10,518 bases of DNA from Baffinella frigidus (GCA_026770585.1 MU646388.1:302490-313007); one strand, 5' to 3'. Positions 1 to 6,543 are shown, counted from the first letter of the stretch. Notes: generated from the letters alone by a model not told the origin. Made by a program: numbers and translations.

Positions 1-120
1 GGGGGGGGTTAGGGTTGGGGTTTAGGGTTTAGGATTCAGGGGTTAGGGATTAGGGTGCAGAGAACACGAGAGGTGAGGAGTTTGGGGTTTGGGGTTTGGG
101 GGCAAGGGGTTGAGGGGTTC
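1..120. repeat. Degenerate telomere-like repeats past ATIC exon 5
   Basis: GGGTTAGGG- and GGGTTTAGGG-like words, G-rich on the plus strand and therefore C-rich in the ATIC transcript. They follow exon 5 and probably belong to intron 5, which leaves the window. Confidence 0.7.
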
Positions 121-2803
121 CGTACTTGAGGGGGAAGGCCATTTCGTAGGCGCGGGTGGTCACCGCCGGGACCTCGTCGTTCTGGTTTTGGGGGGTTGAG
201 GGTTTAGGGAGATAAAAAGTCCGCGTCGGGGGTTTGAGGATCTGAAGATTTGAGGAGAGGATTCGAGGTGTGTGGTCGTCGTTCTGCCGCGTCGGGGGGG
301 AGGGGTTTGCGAGTTTCACGATTTGAGGAGTGTGGTCACCGTCGGCACCTCATCGTTCTGCCGGGCTCAGGGTTTCGGGTGGATTTCGGGTGGATGAGCC
401 GCACAGTTTGGGGGCGGCGGCGTTTGCGCCTGGCGGGCGAACCAGTTAGCGATGTCGGCGTCGTAGGCGCCGGTGTGGGCGTAGGTGGCCGCTCGCTCGC
501 TACGGTCTAGGGCCTAGTTTTTTTTAGGGAACGACACACCTTGACGGTTTAGGGCGGCGTTTTTTCACCTGGCGGGCGAACCAGTTAGCGATGGCCGCGT
601 CGTAGGCGCCGGTGTGGGCGTAGGCGGCCGCGGCGAGCGACCGGCGCGTCTTCATGGACGTGCACCCGTTGTTCGCCTTCAGCTCCTCGATAACCTGTTC
701 GTGGATGGTTGAGGGTGTGAGGGAGAGAGAGGGAGAGAGAGGGAGAGGGAGAGGGTGTGAGGGAGAGAGAGAGGGAGAGAGAGGGAGGGAGGGGGAGGGA
801 GGGGGAGGGAGAGAGTGCGCGTCTTCATGAACGTGCACCCGTTGTTTGCCTTCAAGGGTTCAGGAAAAGACACGTGTGAGAGTGTGAGGGGTTGTGGAGG
901 GAGGGTTTGCGGGTATGGTATCGAGGAGGTGAAGGCTGGGCGCGGCCTCTGGGGTCCCAACGCGCTTCCCAAGCCTGCATCCAGCACCCGTCACCCTAAT
1001 CCCTGAACCCGCGTTGCTGGCATGGCACAGAGTCGGGCGCTGGCACCAAGAGAGAGAGAGAGAGATATAGATAGAGGCGCCAACGCTTTTCCCCTCCCGC
1101 AAACTCTCGCCTCGTTCGTTGTTCACGTTGGCGCATCTGCCTAATTGTTGTCACGGTGCAAGCAGCCTGCCTAATTGTGTCAAAAGGGGATGCCCACCTA
1201 ACCGTGTCAGGTATCAGGCAGGCTGCCAACCATTCGAAACAAACAAAGAGTATAGCTCTGCCTGAGTAAAACCGGGTTCGTCACAAACGCATTTCAGTTG
1301 CCCTTTTTGTACTGGAGATTCTGCTCTCAAAACAGTTTATGGCACGCCCAGGTTTACTCAGGCAGAGCTGGAGCGTGGTGGGCTTGGCGGCACGGACCGT
1401 GAAGAGCAAGGTCACACGCGGGAATCTCAGATACAGGTCTGACTTTACGTGGGTGGTGGGCACGGTGGCACAGACGTGAGTCCAGGTGACAAGTGGGAAT
1501 TTGTGAAACAACTTGACGTGGGTGGTGGTTGTTGGCGGCACGGACCTTGGCGTACTGGGAGGGGTCGGTGAGGACGGTGACGAACGGGTGGTTCTTCGAC
1601 GCCCCGCGGATCATCGCCGGCCTGCAAGCGTGAAGGGGTTTAGTTAGAATCAGGGTGTGGAGGGTGCCCGGGTTTAGCATCAGGGTTTGGAGAGTGCCAC
1701 GACAGCTTTCAACGGTCGTGCTGAGATATCAATGCACCAGCTACCCCCCCCCCCCCACCGCCGGGTTGACCCCCCCCCCCATACCGGCGATGGGCGGGAT
1801 TCAGCGCAAGAGTTGGCAGCGGCTCGCTCGGTGTTAGGGTTTCGGGTTTCGGGTGCAGGGGTTGTTTGCAGGGTCTGTTCGCACCAATCCTCACGGAAAG
1901 ACCAAATCATCGTTTTTCAGACCTTAATTTCACCTTGCAGAGATCCCAGATCTGGATCTGGGGTCTCTGTGTCAACCTGAAGTCCCAATCTTGGTACACA
2001 ATCAGCTTTTGGGAACAGGTCGAAATGAATCGATTTGGTCCGTGAGGGTTGGTGGTCGCACCCGCCGATGTCGACGTTCTCGATGCACGTGTCGAAGTCC
2101 GCGCCCTTGGCGACCGTCGACGCGAAGGGGTACAGGTTGACCACCAGCATGTCGATCTTGTCGATCCCGTGGTCCGTGCACGCCTTCTCGTGCGCGGGGT
2201 TCCCGCGGATCGCGAGCAGCCCGCCGTGCACCTGTTCGACGTGGCGGCCCGGTCAGAACCTGCGGGGGCGGCAAGTGCGCTGCGGCGGGCTCAACAGCCG
2301 ACGCTCCCCGCTCCTTGCGTAGGGTGGGGGGCTTGCGGGACGGCCCGCGACGAATCGCCCCCGTGCTCAATAATTGAGCATCGAGCGTTTGTGTCCCCCT
2401 TCATACGGCCCCATATCCGGCCAGGGTCAACGGGGACTCGAGCCGGGGTTTCATCGAGACCTGGCGTCAGATCCAACCTGGAGTGGACATAGCGTGGGCC
2501 CAGCGTGCGGGCCCACGACGTTTAGGGGGGTACGGGCAGAGGAGGAGGGATGAAGGCAGCGCAGAGGGACGCGTTCGTTACCTTGGGGTGAAGGGTCTTG
2601 ACGCGGCCGTCCATCATCTCGGGGAAGCCAGTGTAGTCCGAGACGTCAGTCACGGGCAGGCCCGCCTCCTGGAGGAACTTGGCGGTGCCGCCGGTCGACA
2701 GCACCTGGACGCCGCATTCCTTGAGGGCGGCGGCCAGCTCCAAAAGCTGGCCCTTGTCAGAGACGGAGATGAGGGCGCGCTTCATGGGCACCATATCGGT
2801 CAT
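121..2803 (-). CDS. ATIC: ATIC/PurH, bifunctional AICAR transformylase/IMP cyclohydrolase; N-terminal part, five exons, runs off the left edge
   Basis: PurH converts AICAR to FAICAR and then to IMP; the window holds most of the C-terminal-reaction domain (IMP cyclohydrolase), which is the N-terminal half of the protein. Exons: 2803-2582, 2231-2062, 1621-1546, 694-569 and 181 to about 121. All four introns are GT-AG and phases match (0, 2, 0, 0). Seen in order: LISVSDKG (11-18), STGGT (36-40), [16 protein letters not shown] (59-74), VNLYPF (105-110), [15 protein letters not shown] (128-142), [20 protein letters not shown] (about 172-191) and FPLKYG (214-219). By family knowledge R67/K69 of GRVKT, Y108, D128 and K140 fall on the cyclohydrolase active-site positions. 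K217 sits where human ATIC has the AICAR-binding Arg of LRYG. The start ATG at 2803 is shared by the duplicate at 10021; Met4 and Met7 are alternatives, and Met4 is not conserved there. The transformylase domain lies outside. DIGGPAMIR reads more like bacterial or plastid-type PurH than animal ATIC. Confidence 0.93.
268..364 (-). repeat. Two decayed copies of the ATIC exon 5 acceptor edge
   Basis: The true exon 5 start reads CAG|AACGACGAGGTCCCGG leftward from 184. At 361 down to 331 the sequence repeats this with the same CAG and AACGATGAGGTGCCGACG, preserving NDEVPxVTT. A shorter copy with CAG|AACGACGA lies at 291-268. Both are upstream of exon 5 in the transcript, inside intron 4. Confidence 0.75.
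427..498 (-). repeat. Decayed copy of the 3' half of ATIC exon 4 with a GC donor
   Basis: This repeats 569-640 closely and still reads [18 protein letters not shown], with one changed residue. Its splice edge is CAG|GCGCAA where the true exon has CAG|GTGAAA. It lies downstream of exon 4 in the transcript. If spliced it would duplicate about 20 residues; more likely it is a dead exon edge. Confidence 0.8.
714..818. repeat. GGGAGA-type microsatellite upstream of ATIC exon 4
   Basis: About 100 bases of GGGAGAGAGA variants on the plus strand give an unbroken pyrimidine tract in the transcript, ending about 20 bases before the exon 4 acceptor. It could serve as an extended polypyrimidine tract. 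Confidence 0.8.
822..856 (-). repeat. Decayed copy of the 5' half of ATIC exon 4
   Basis: It reads [13 protein letters not shown] leftward, matching [13 protein letters not shown] of exon 4 at about 650-684. It lies upstream of exon 4 in the transcript, beyond a polypyrimidine-rich (sense) microsatellite, and has no CAG acceptor directly at its edge. Confidence 0.75.
1050..1075. repeat. GA microsatellite in ATIC intron 3
   Basis: AGAGAGAGAGAGAG then ATATAGATAGAG; CT-rich in the transcript direction. Confidence 0.75.
1131..1226. repeat. Short tandem and inverted repeats in ATIC intron 3
   Basis: The phrase CTGCCTAATTGT[T]GTCA recurs three times (about 1137, 1167 and 1195, the last as CACCTAACCGTGTCA). 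GCAGCCTGCCT at 1162 and AGGCAGGCTGC at 1216 form an inverted repeat. Confidence 0.55.
1254..1369. mobile_element. Small inverted-repeat (MITE-like) element in ATIC intron 3
   Basis: AGCTCTGCCTGAGTAAAACC at 1254 and its near-perfect inverse GGTTTACTCAGGCAGAGCT ending at 1369 bound 116 bases without coding sequence. No clear target-site duplication was seen. Unrelated in sequence to the F1 and F2 families. Confidence 0.6.
1375..1545 (-). repeat. Tandem repeats of the start of ATIC intron 3 (period about 75-80)
   Basis: In the transcript direction the intron opens GTCCGTGCCGCC. The units GTCTGTGCCACC (about 1475) and GTCCGTGCCGCC (about 1400) repeat it with similar downstream CCCACCACCCACGT and ATTCCC words. 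It is the intron-side counterpart of the duplicated exon edges. Confidence 0.6.
2364..2380. repeat. Near-perfect palindrome in ATIC intron 1
   Basis: TGCTCAATAATTGAGCA is an odd-length perfect palindrome centred on A at 2372. Role unknown. Confidence 0.4.
2493..2517. repeat. GC-rich hairpin in ATIC intron 1
   Basis: CGTGGGCCC, a 7-base loop, then GGGCCCACG: a perfect 9-bp stem about 65 bases into intron 1 from the donor. It could form a stable RNA hairpin. Confidence 0.5.
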
Positions 2804-2956
2804 CTTAGCGGAGGAGGAGAAGCAGCGGCTTCCGTAAACGTGAGCTGGGCGGCGGACAACGAGGAGCGCGCGGACACACGCGAAAGAGGCGAGAGAGACG
2901 ATCTCTGCACGAAAGATACAGAGGACGTTTTTCACGTGGCGTGGCGTGAAGAGAAG

Positions 2957-2974
2957 GTCCCAGATCTGGGACCC
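2957..2974. promoter_or_regulatory. Perfect 18-bp palindrome upstream of ATIC
   Basis: GGTCCCAGATCTGGGACC is self-complementary, about 150 bases upstream of the ATIC start, and unchanged in the duplicate at about 10176-10193. A related string (CCCAGATCTGG) occurs in ATIC intron 2 near 1950. It could be a dimeric protein site; that is inference. Confidence 0.4.
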
Positions 2975-3006
2975 TTTCTTAAGTCTCAAAGTCAAAAAAG
3001 CTCAAG

Positions 3007-3034
3007 TCGGCCACATTACTTCAAAAGTGGCCGA
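3007..3034. promoter_or_regulatory. Inverted repeat with 12-base spacer in the divergent promoter
   Basis: TCGGCCAC and GTGGCCGA form a perfect 8-bp inverted repeat around ATTACTTCAAAA. It is identical in the second copy near 10228, which fits a conserved regulatory site but also simple recent duplication. Confidence 0.35.
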
Positions 3035-3063
3035 TACACCGAGAAAAAATCCGACGCAGGACT

Positions 3064-3225
3064 GGTCAACCGGAACTCGCCGTCTCCGACTACCGGATGT
3101 CGCCGACTCCGACAAAAAAAACAAAAAAAACATGACTGTGGTCAACCGGAACACGCCGAATCTTCTCCGATCACTTCGGAATAAAGAAAACGAAAGAAAG
3201 TCGGCAACCTTCTCCGATCAACCAC
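3064..3225. repeat. Repeated promoter motifs GGTCAACCGGAAC and CTTCTCCGATCA
   Basis: GGTCAACCGGAAC followed by a base pair change and GCCG occurs twice about 76 bases apart, and CTTCTCCGATCA occurs twice about 46 bases apart, with further TCCGA words between. The motifs lie between the two genes and are kept in the duplicate at 10284-10440. Confidence 0.4.
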
Positions 3226-3369
3226 AAGATGTTCACCACTGGTACCCCCCCTCCCCTCCCGCTCACCCGGAGGCGAGGGCCTCGTGACTGACCCCCCGCG
3301 ACGTCCCGCCCGGCTCCCGCGCGCTCCGATCCCCGCCCGCGGCGAACCATCTTGCTAGATGAATTTCAA

Positions 3370-4664
3370 ATGTGCCGGACATTCTCCGAAGAGATCAACC
3401 CGCCCCCGCTGGCAGGTACTGTTGCGCGCTCCGCGCTCGGTATGATGCTCGTTGCAGGCGCCGTCCCCGGAGCGGATGCCTTCCACGTCGGATCGACCCT
3501 CCCTCTCGCCTCGGGTACTTGTCAACCATTGCTGCAAACCCCGAGACCTACACCTGGCTAGCATCTTGCCGGGGAGGAGTGACTGGCGTGCCGTGATGTT
3601 GTCTGACAACGCCTTCCGACGGTGCCCGCAGCCCGCGGCGCCATGCACACCAGGCGGGCCGCTTCCTCTTCCCCGCTCCATGCGCCGGGCTCATGCGCAT
3701 GCTCCTCGTGCCGGAGCACCATCGCCTCCCTCAACATGGCCGCTGAGCCCCGGAAGCACGCCGGGGCCCAGCTCGCCGCCGCGGCGTTCGCCGTCTCGCT
3801 CATGGGCGGCGCGCCCCACCCGGTGCCCCACCCGCCCGCACCTCCGAACCTCTGAACTGCACATACACCTGAAACCCGAAACCCTGAAACAAACCCCGGA
3901 ACCCTCCACCGGCGCAGCGCCTCCTGCATCCTCCCTCCTCCCTTCCCCCTTCTGACCCGCGCGCCCCACGAAGGCCGCGGCCGCCGCGAGCATCACGAAC
4001 CGCTCGAAACCCGAATCCCGAAACCCTGAACCCGATGCCCGATACCCGAAACCCTCCACCGGCGCGGTGCCTCCCGAGGTCGCAACCCCCCTCTGACCCG
4101 CGCGCCCCATGCAGGCCGCGGCCGCCCCCATGGTGCTGGCGCCCGCCGCGGTGGAGCAGTGCGCGTGCGGCGGCGGCGCTAACTGCGCGTGCGGCGTCGC
4201 CACCACGGAGGTGCCGCCCGATCAATCCTAAACCCTGAACCCTACCTAAATCGGATAGTAAATCCTCAACCCTAAACCCAACACCAACACCCCACACTCT
4301 ACACCAACACCCCAAACACTAAACGCTAAACACTAAACACTGAACCCTGAACAAAGGTACCGTCGGTGATGCTGGCGCTGTCGGACTCGGAGCTGTCCTT
4401 CTTCGGCATGGCGCTCATCGCGGGGTGAACCCGAAACCCTACACCCTAAACCTTACAACCTACACCCTACACCTCCAACCTCCAACCTCAAACCCTAAAC
4501 CCCAAACCCTCAACCAGAGCGGGAGCGTACGCCGCGAGCCGCCTCCCGGGGTCCAAGAGCGAGTCTTCCTCTTCCGTTGACTCCTTCACCCCCTCCACCT
4601 CCTCGTCTACTACCATGGGCCCGAGGTGAGGCGCCCCCCACTTCTGGGATCGCCATCCCGTCTG

Positions 4665-4733
<69 letters not shown>

Positions 4734-6352
4734 CACACACGCTCTCTCTCGCACACATACACGATCTCAAACCGCACGTCATCATCCAACACTTTATTAA
4801 CGCAAACACTTTCGCAACTCCGACACCACGAGATAACAAACGCCCCCACACCCTCGCACATCGAAAACAACAACCTTGCTGGCATCAATCAACGCCCCCC
4901 CCCCCTTTCCACAGCGAGAGCAAGAATTAACGTCTGCCCCCCCTCCCACAGCGAGAGCAAGAAGCTGGGCAACAAGGTCGCGTGGAAGCCCTCGGGTCCG
5001 TCCGCGGCCTCGGCGCTCTTCTCGGGCGTGAGCCTCGAGGACAAGGCCGCTGTCATGAAGGTCTTCGAGAAGACGGTACCCCTCCTCCTCCTTGTTCTAC
5101 TCCCCACCAGATCATACATGTGTTCAAGTCTAGTTGACGGGGTTGTACCGGGAACGCAGCGTGTCAACTTGAGAATAGCCAACCCGAGTGTGCCGAGTGC
5201 CCTGTTCAAACGGCACCCCCTCCTCTTCCTCCTCCTTCTTCTTCTTCTTCTTCTTCTTCTTCTTCTTCTTCTTCTTCTTCTTCTTCTTTGTCCTCGATCC
5301 TTGGAGTTGAGTTGTCCAAACGTCTATGAGCCGGATTCATAAGGCTCGTCACCTGTCCGACCGAGGCTTACACATTCGTCCCCAGCTCCGTCTCAGTCTA
5401 TGTGGTCCACCGGTATGGTGAGACTTTTGCTCCAAAGTTGACGGATGTGTACCACCCACCCAGCGTTTCGGGTAGAACCGAGGCAGAACCGCACCGTGCT
5501 AGGGCAGACCTTAAGACTCGTAGGAGAGACGCGCACTAGCCCCCCTCGTTATATGTATTTTCAAATGGCGGGTGGCTACCTCTAAATACAGTCCCCGCAC
5601 AGAACTCCATCCGGATCGGGTCGGGGCCGTCGTTCCCGCTGGGGGTGGCGCTCGCGCAGCTCGAGGGCATCGACAACCTCGACATGTACAAGATCCACTC
5701 CATCGACTCGGTACACTCCACCCCCTCAAAAAAACGTACATCTGTCACGTGCGACCCCCCCCTCCCTTGGGCCTTACGGTAGGCCTAATCCTAGGAGCCT
5801 AGGACCCGAGGGCGTCGATAACCTCGACATGTACAAGATCCGCTCCAACGACTCGGTACGCCCCAAATCCTGAACCTTAATCCCTGATCCCTAATCTCTC
5901 TAAAAGATGTACTCTAGCTACTCGGTACACTCCAAACCCCGAATCCCAGACCCTACATTCTACACCCTGAACCCGAGACCCCACACTCTACACTCCACAC
6001 CCTACACTCTACAACCCTGCACCCTGCCTCGCAAGATATCCTTTAAGTGACCAGTAGGATCATACGCCCTACCGTAGGGCCCTAGGACCTGCCTAGGGCT
6101 TCCACGGGCGATTATTCACCCGTTGGTCACTTAAGGGATACTCTATCGACTCGGTAAGGGATACTCTATCGACTCGCTGCACTGAAAGCCTTGAAACCCG
6201 TGAAGGGTTACCTCGGTCGTACAGAGGCGCATCCCCCTAGGTTCCTACAGTAGGCTAATACCCATGGCCCTGCGGTGGTCCTAGTCGGGGGGGGCTCATC
6301 ATGAGCGAGGCAAGCCTGTACGCCTAAACCCCTCCCGCACCAGGTGACTCCC

Positions 6353-6398
<46 letters not shown>

Positions 6399-6543
6399 AG
6401 GTTGCCTTGCCTCCAAGCCTGAACCCTAACCCCTCTCGCACCATCAGGTGATGCCCAAGGAATACTCCTTCGACAACTTCGCCACGGCCATCCAGCTCTA
6501 CACCGGCAAGACCGTCTCGTGGGCGCCTGCCCCCGTCCAGTAG
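3370..6543 (+). CDS. Unknown, probably plastid-targeted protein, eight exons, about 311 aa as modelled
   Basis: Not recognised. Proposed exons: 3370-3514, 3632-3822, 4115-4210, 4357-4424, 4518-4625, 4952-5075, 5603-5710 and 6448-6543 (TAG). All seven introns are GT-AG and the phases agree throughout, which supports the chain; exons 5-8 are most secure, exons 1-2 least. The N-terminus has a hydrophobic stretch (about 18-34) ending in ADAF (35-38), resembling a signal peptide with Phe at +1 as in red-lineage complex plastid presequences. Next come an Ala-rich hydrophobic segment (92-110), a CACGGGANCAC cysteine motif (128-138), a likely membrane helix LSFFGMALIAGAGAYAA (157-173), a Ser/Thr-rich linker (about 180-199) and a soluble C-terminal region with KVAWKPSGPSAASALFSGVS, GSGPSFPLGVALAQLEG and NFATAIQLYTGKTVSW. 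It diverges from ATIC across a shared promoter. A start at 3643 or 3736 is possible. Function is open; a plastid membrane location is inference. Confidence 0.62.
3868..4060. repeat. Telomere-like C-rich repeats in intron 2 of the plus-strand gene
   Basis: Units such as AAACCCG, AAACCCTG and AATCCCG, C-rich on the plus (sense) strand, interspersed with the duplicated acceptor region of exon 3. Confidence 0.7.
3893..3995 (+). repeat. Decayed copy of the exon 3 acceptor region of the plus-strand gene
   Basis: AACCCTCCACCGGCGC and CTGACCCGCGCGCCCCA followed by GGCCGCGGCCGCC occur here and again at about 4048-4127. The working copy has ATGCAG|GCC; this one has CACGAAG|GCC. It lies upstream of exon 3, inside intron 2. 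Confidence 0.75.
4228..4516. repeat. Telomere-like C-rich repeats in introns 3 and 4 of the plus-strand gene
   Basis: CCCTAAA, CCCTACA and ACACCAACACC variants fill both introns around the short exon 4 (4357-4424). The C-rich strand is again the transcript strand. Confidence 0.75.
4663..4730. repeat. CT/CA microsatellite in intron 5 of the plus-strand gene
   Basis: CTCTCT, then (CA)n, then about 17 CT units on the sense strand. It creates spurious long open frames and antisense Arg/Glu-repeat frames. Confidence 0.9.
4905..4927 (+). repeat. Duplicate of the exon 6 acceptor
   Basis: A C-run, then CCACAG|CGAGAGCAAGAA, occurs here and again 36 bases later at 4938-4963, where it opens exon 6. 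The first copy is followed at once by an in-frame stop (TTAACG context), so only the second gives a long exon. A pair of tandem acceptors is possible. Confidence 0.8.
5232..5289. repeat. CTT microsatellite in intron 6
   Basis: About 18 CTT units on the sense strand. The resulting poly-leucine frame is not protein-coding. Confidence 0.9.
5740..5807. repeat. Fragment of an F1 foldback core in intron 7
   Basis: A C-run, then GGGCCTTACGGTAGGCC and CCTAGGAGCCTAGG resemble the F1/F2 core, without clear terminal arms. It immediately precedes the second copy of the exon 7 end. Confidence 0.45.
5808..5855 (+). repeat. Second copy of the 3' end of exon 7 with donor
   Basis: It reads EGVDNLDMYKIRSNDS then GTACG, against EGIDNLDMYKIHSIDS then GTACA in exon 7 (5663-5710). 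It is open in frame and has a usable donor, but its left edge lies in F1-like sequence (CCTAGGAGCCTAGG). It may be an alternative or dead exon. Confidence 0.8.
5866..6025. repeat. Telomere-like C-rich repeats in intron 7
   Basis: CCTGAACC, CCCTACACTC and related units on the sense strand, between decayed copies of the exon 7 donor edge and the first F2 foldback element. Confidence 0.65.
5904..6176 (+). repeat. Three further decayed copies of the exon 7 donor edge
   Basis: AGATGTACTCTAGCTACTCG|GTACACTCCA at 5905-5936 and the word CTCTATCGACTCG twice at 6141-6153 (followed by GTAAGG) and 6164-6176 echo the exon 7 end. They form a ladder of increasingly short copies downstream of the true donor. 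The 6141 and 6164 copies adjoin the right end of an F2 element. Confidence 0.6.
6037..6140. mobile_element. F2 foldback element in intron 7
   Basis: TATCCTTTAAGTGACCAG at the left and TTGGTCACTTAAGGGATA at the right. The core CGCCCTACCGTAGGGCCCTA then GGACCTGCCTAGG is shared in style with F1. Arm pair at the variable site is A-T. Confidence 0.8.
6203..6320. mobile_element. F1 foldback element, diverged copy in intron 7
   Basis: Arms AGGGTTACCTCGGTCG and GAGCGAGGCAAGCCTGTA are weak inverse copies of the F1 terminus, with a CCCCCTAGG...CTACAGTAGG...GGTGGTCCTAG core. It is the most decayed full-length copy. Confidence 0.65.
6349..6397. repeat. CT microsatellite in intron 7
   Basis: About 23 CT units ending some 50 bases before the exon 8 acceptor; pyrimidine-rich in the transcript as in the other introns. 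Confidence 0.9.

Larger units (their letters stand above)
2759..3298. repeat. Long direct repeat, copy 1 (ATIC start plus promoter)
   Basis: It matches 9977-10518 over about 540 bases with roughly a dozen substitutions and two single-base insertions by eye. It covers the first 15 codons of ATIC and most of the divergent promoter. The right-hand copy is cut by the window end, so the true repeat may be longer. Six of the differences lie in 17 bases around the ATIC start codon, and all six are transitions. Confidence 0.92.
2804..3369. promoter_or_regulatory. Divergent promoter region between ATIC and the plastid-type gene
   Basis: The 566 bases between the two start codons hold no conserved reading frame and must contain both promoters. 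They include a perfect palindrome at 2957-2974, an inverted repeat TCGGCCAC/GTGGCCGA at 3007-3034, a direct repeat GGTCAACCGGAAC at about 3064 and 3140, the motif CTTCTCCGATCA twice (about 3164 and 3210) and A-rich runs at 3114-3130. Most of it (to 3298) is repeated almost unchanged at the right end of the window. I see no clear TATA box. The role is inferred from position and conservation. Confidence 0.6.

Noticed and set aside
1-60. Chromosome end
   Set aside because: The repeats are degenerate and the ATIC gene must continue to the left of them, so they are intronic and interstitial.
2393-2480. Possible tRNA because of ACTCGAGCCGGGGTTTC-like text
   Set aside because: No T-arm pairing, anticodon arm or acceptor stem can be formed on either strand.
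2049-2492. Plus-strand frame of 147 codons
   Set aside because: It lies antisense to ATIC exon 2 and intron 1; the minus strand carries the conserved NLYPF and DIGG motifs.
2483-3184. Open frame of 233 codons on the plus strand
   Set aside because: It is antisense to ATIC exon 1 and then runs through the promoter. The opposite strand has clear PurH motifs and splice sites; this frame resembles no protein family I know.
3691-4315. Two long antisense frames over the plus-strand gene
   Set aside because: They are GC-rich shadow frames across exons 2-3 and telomere-like repeats; the repeated GFRVSGF-type words are translated repeat units.
4488-4930. Antisense frames with Arg/Glu and Cys/Val repeats
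   Set aside because: These are translations of the CT and CA microsatellites in intron 5.
5110-5180. Inverted repeat TCAAGTCTAGTTGACG/CGTGTCAACTTGA as a further element
   Set aside because: The arms differ by a four- to five-base gap and there is no second copy, so it is weak.
5028-5342. Open frame with about 19 consecutive leucines, suggesting a membrane protein
   Set aside because: The leucines come from the CTT microsatellite in intron 6. Exon 6 ends at a good donor at 5075 before this part.
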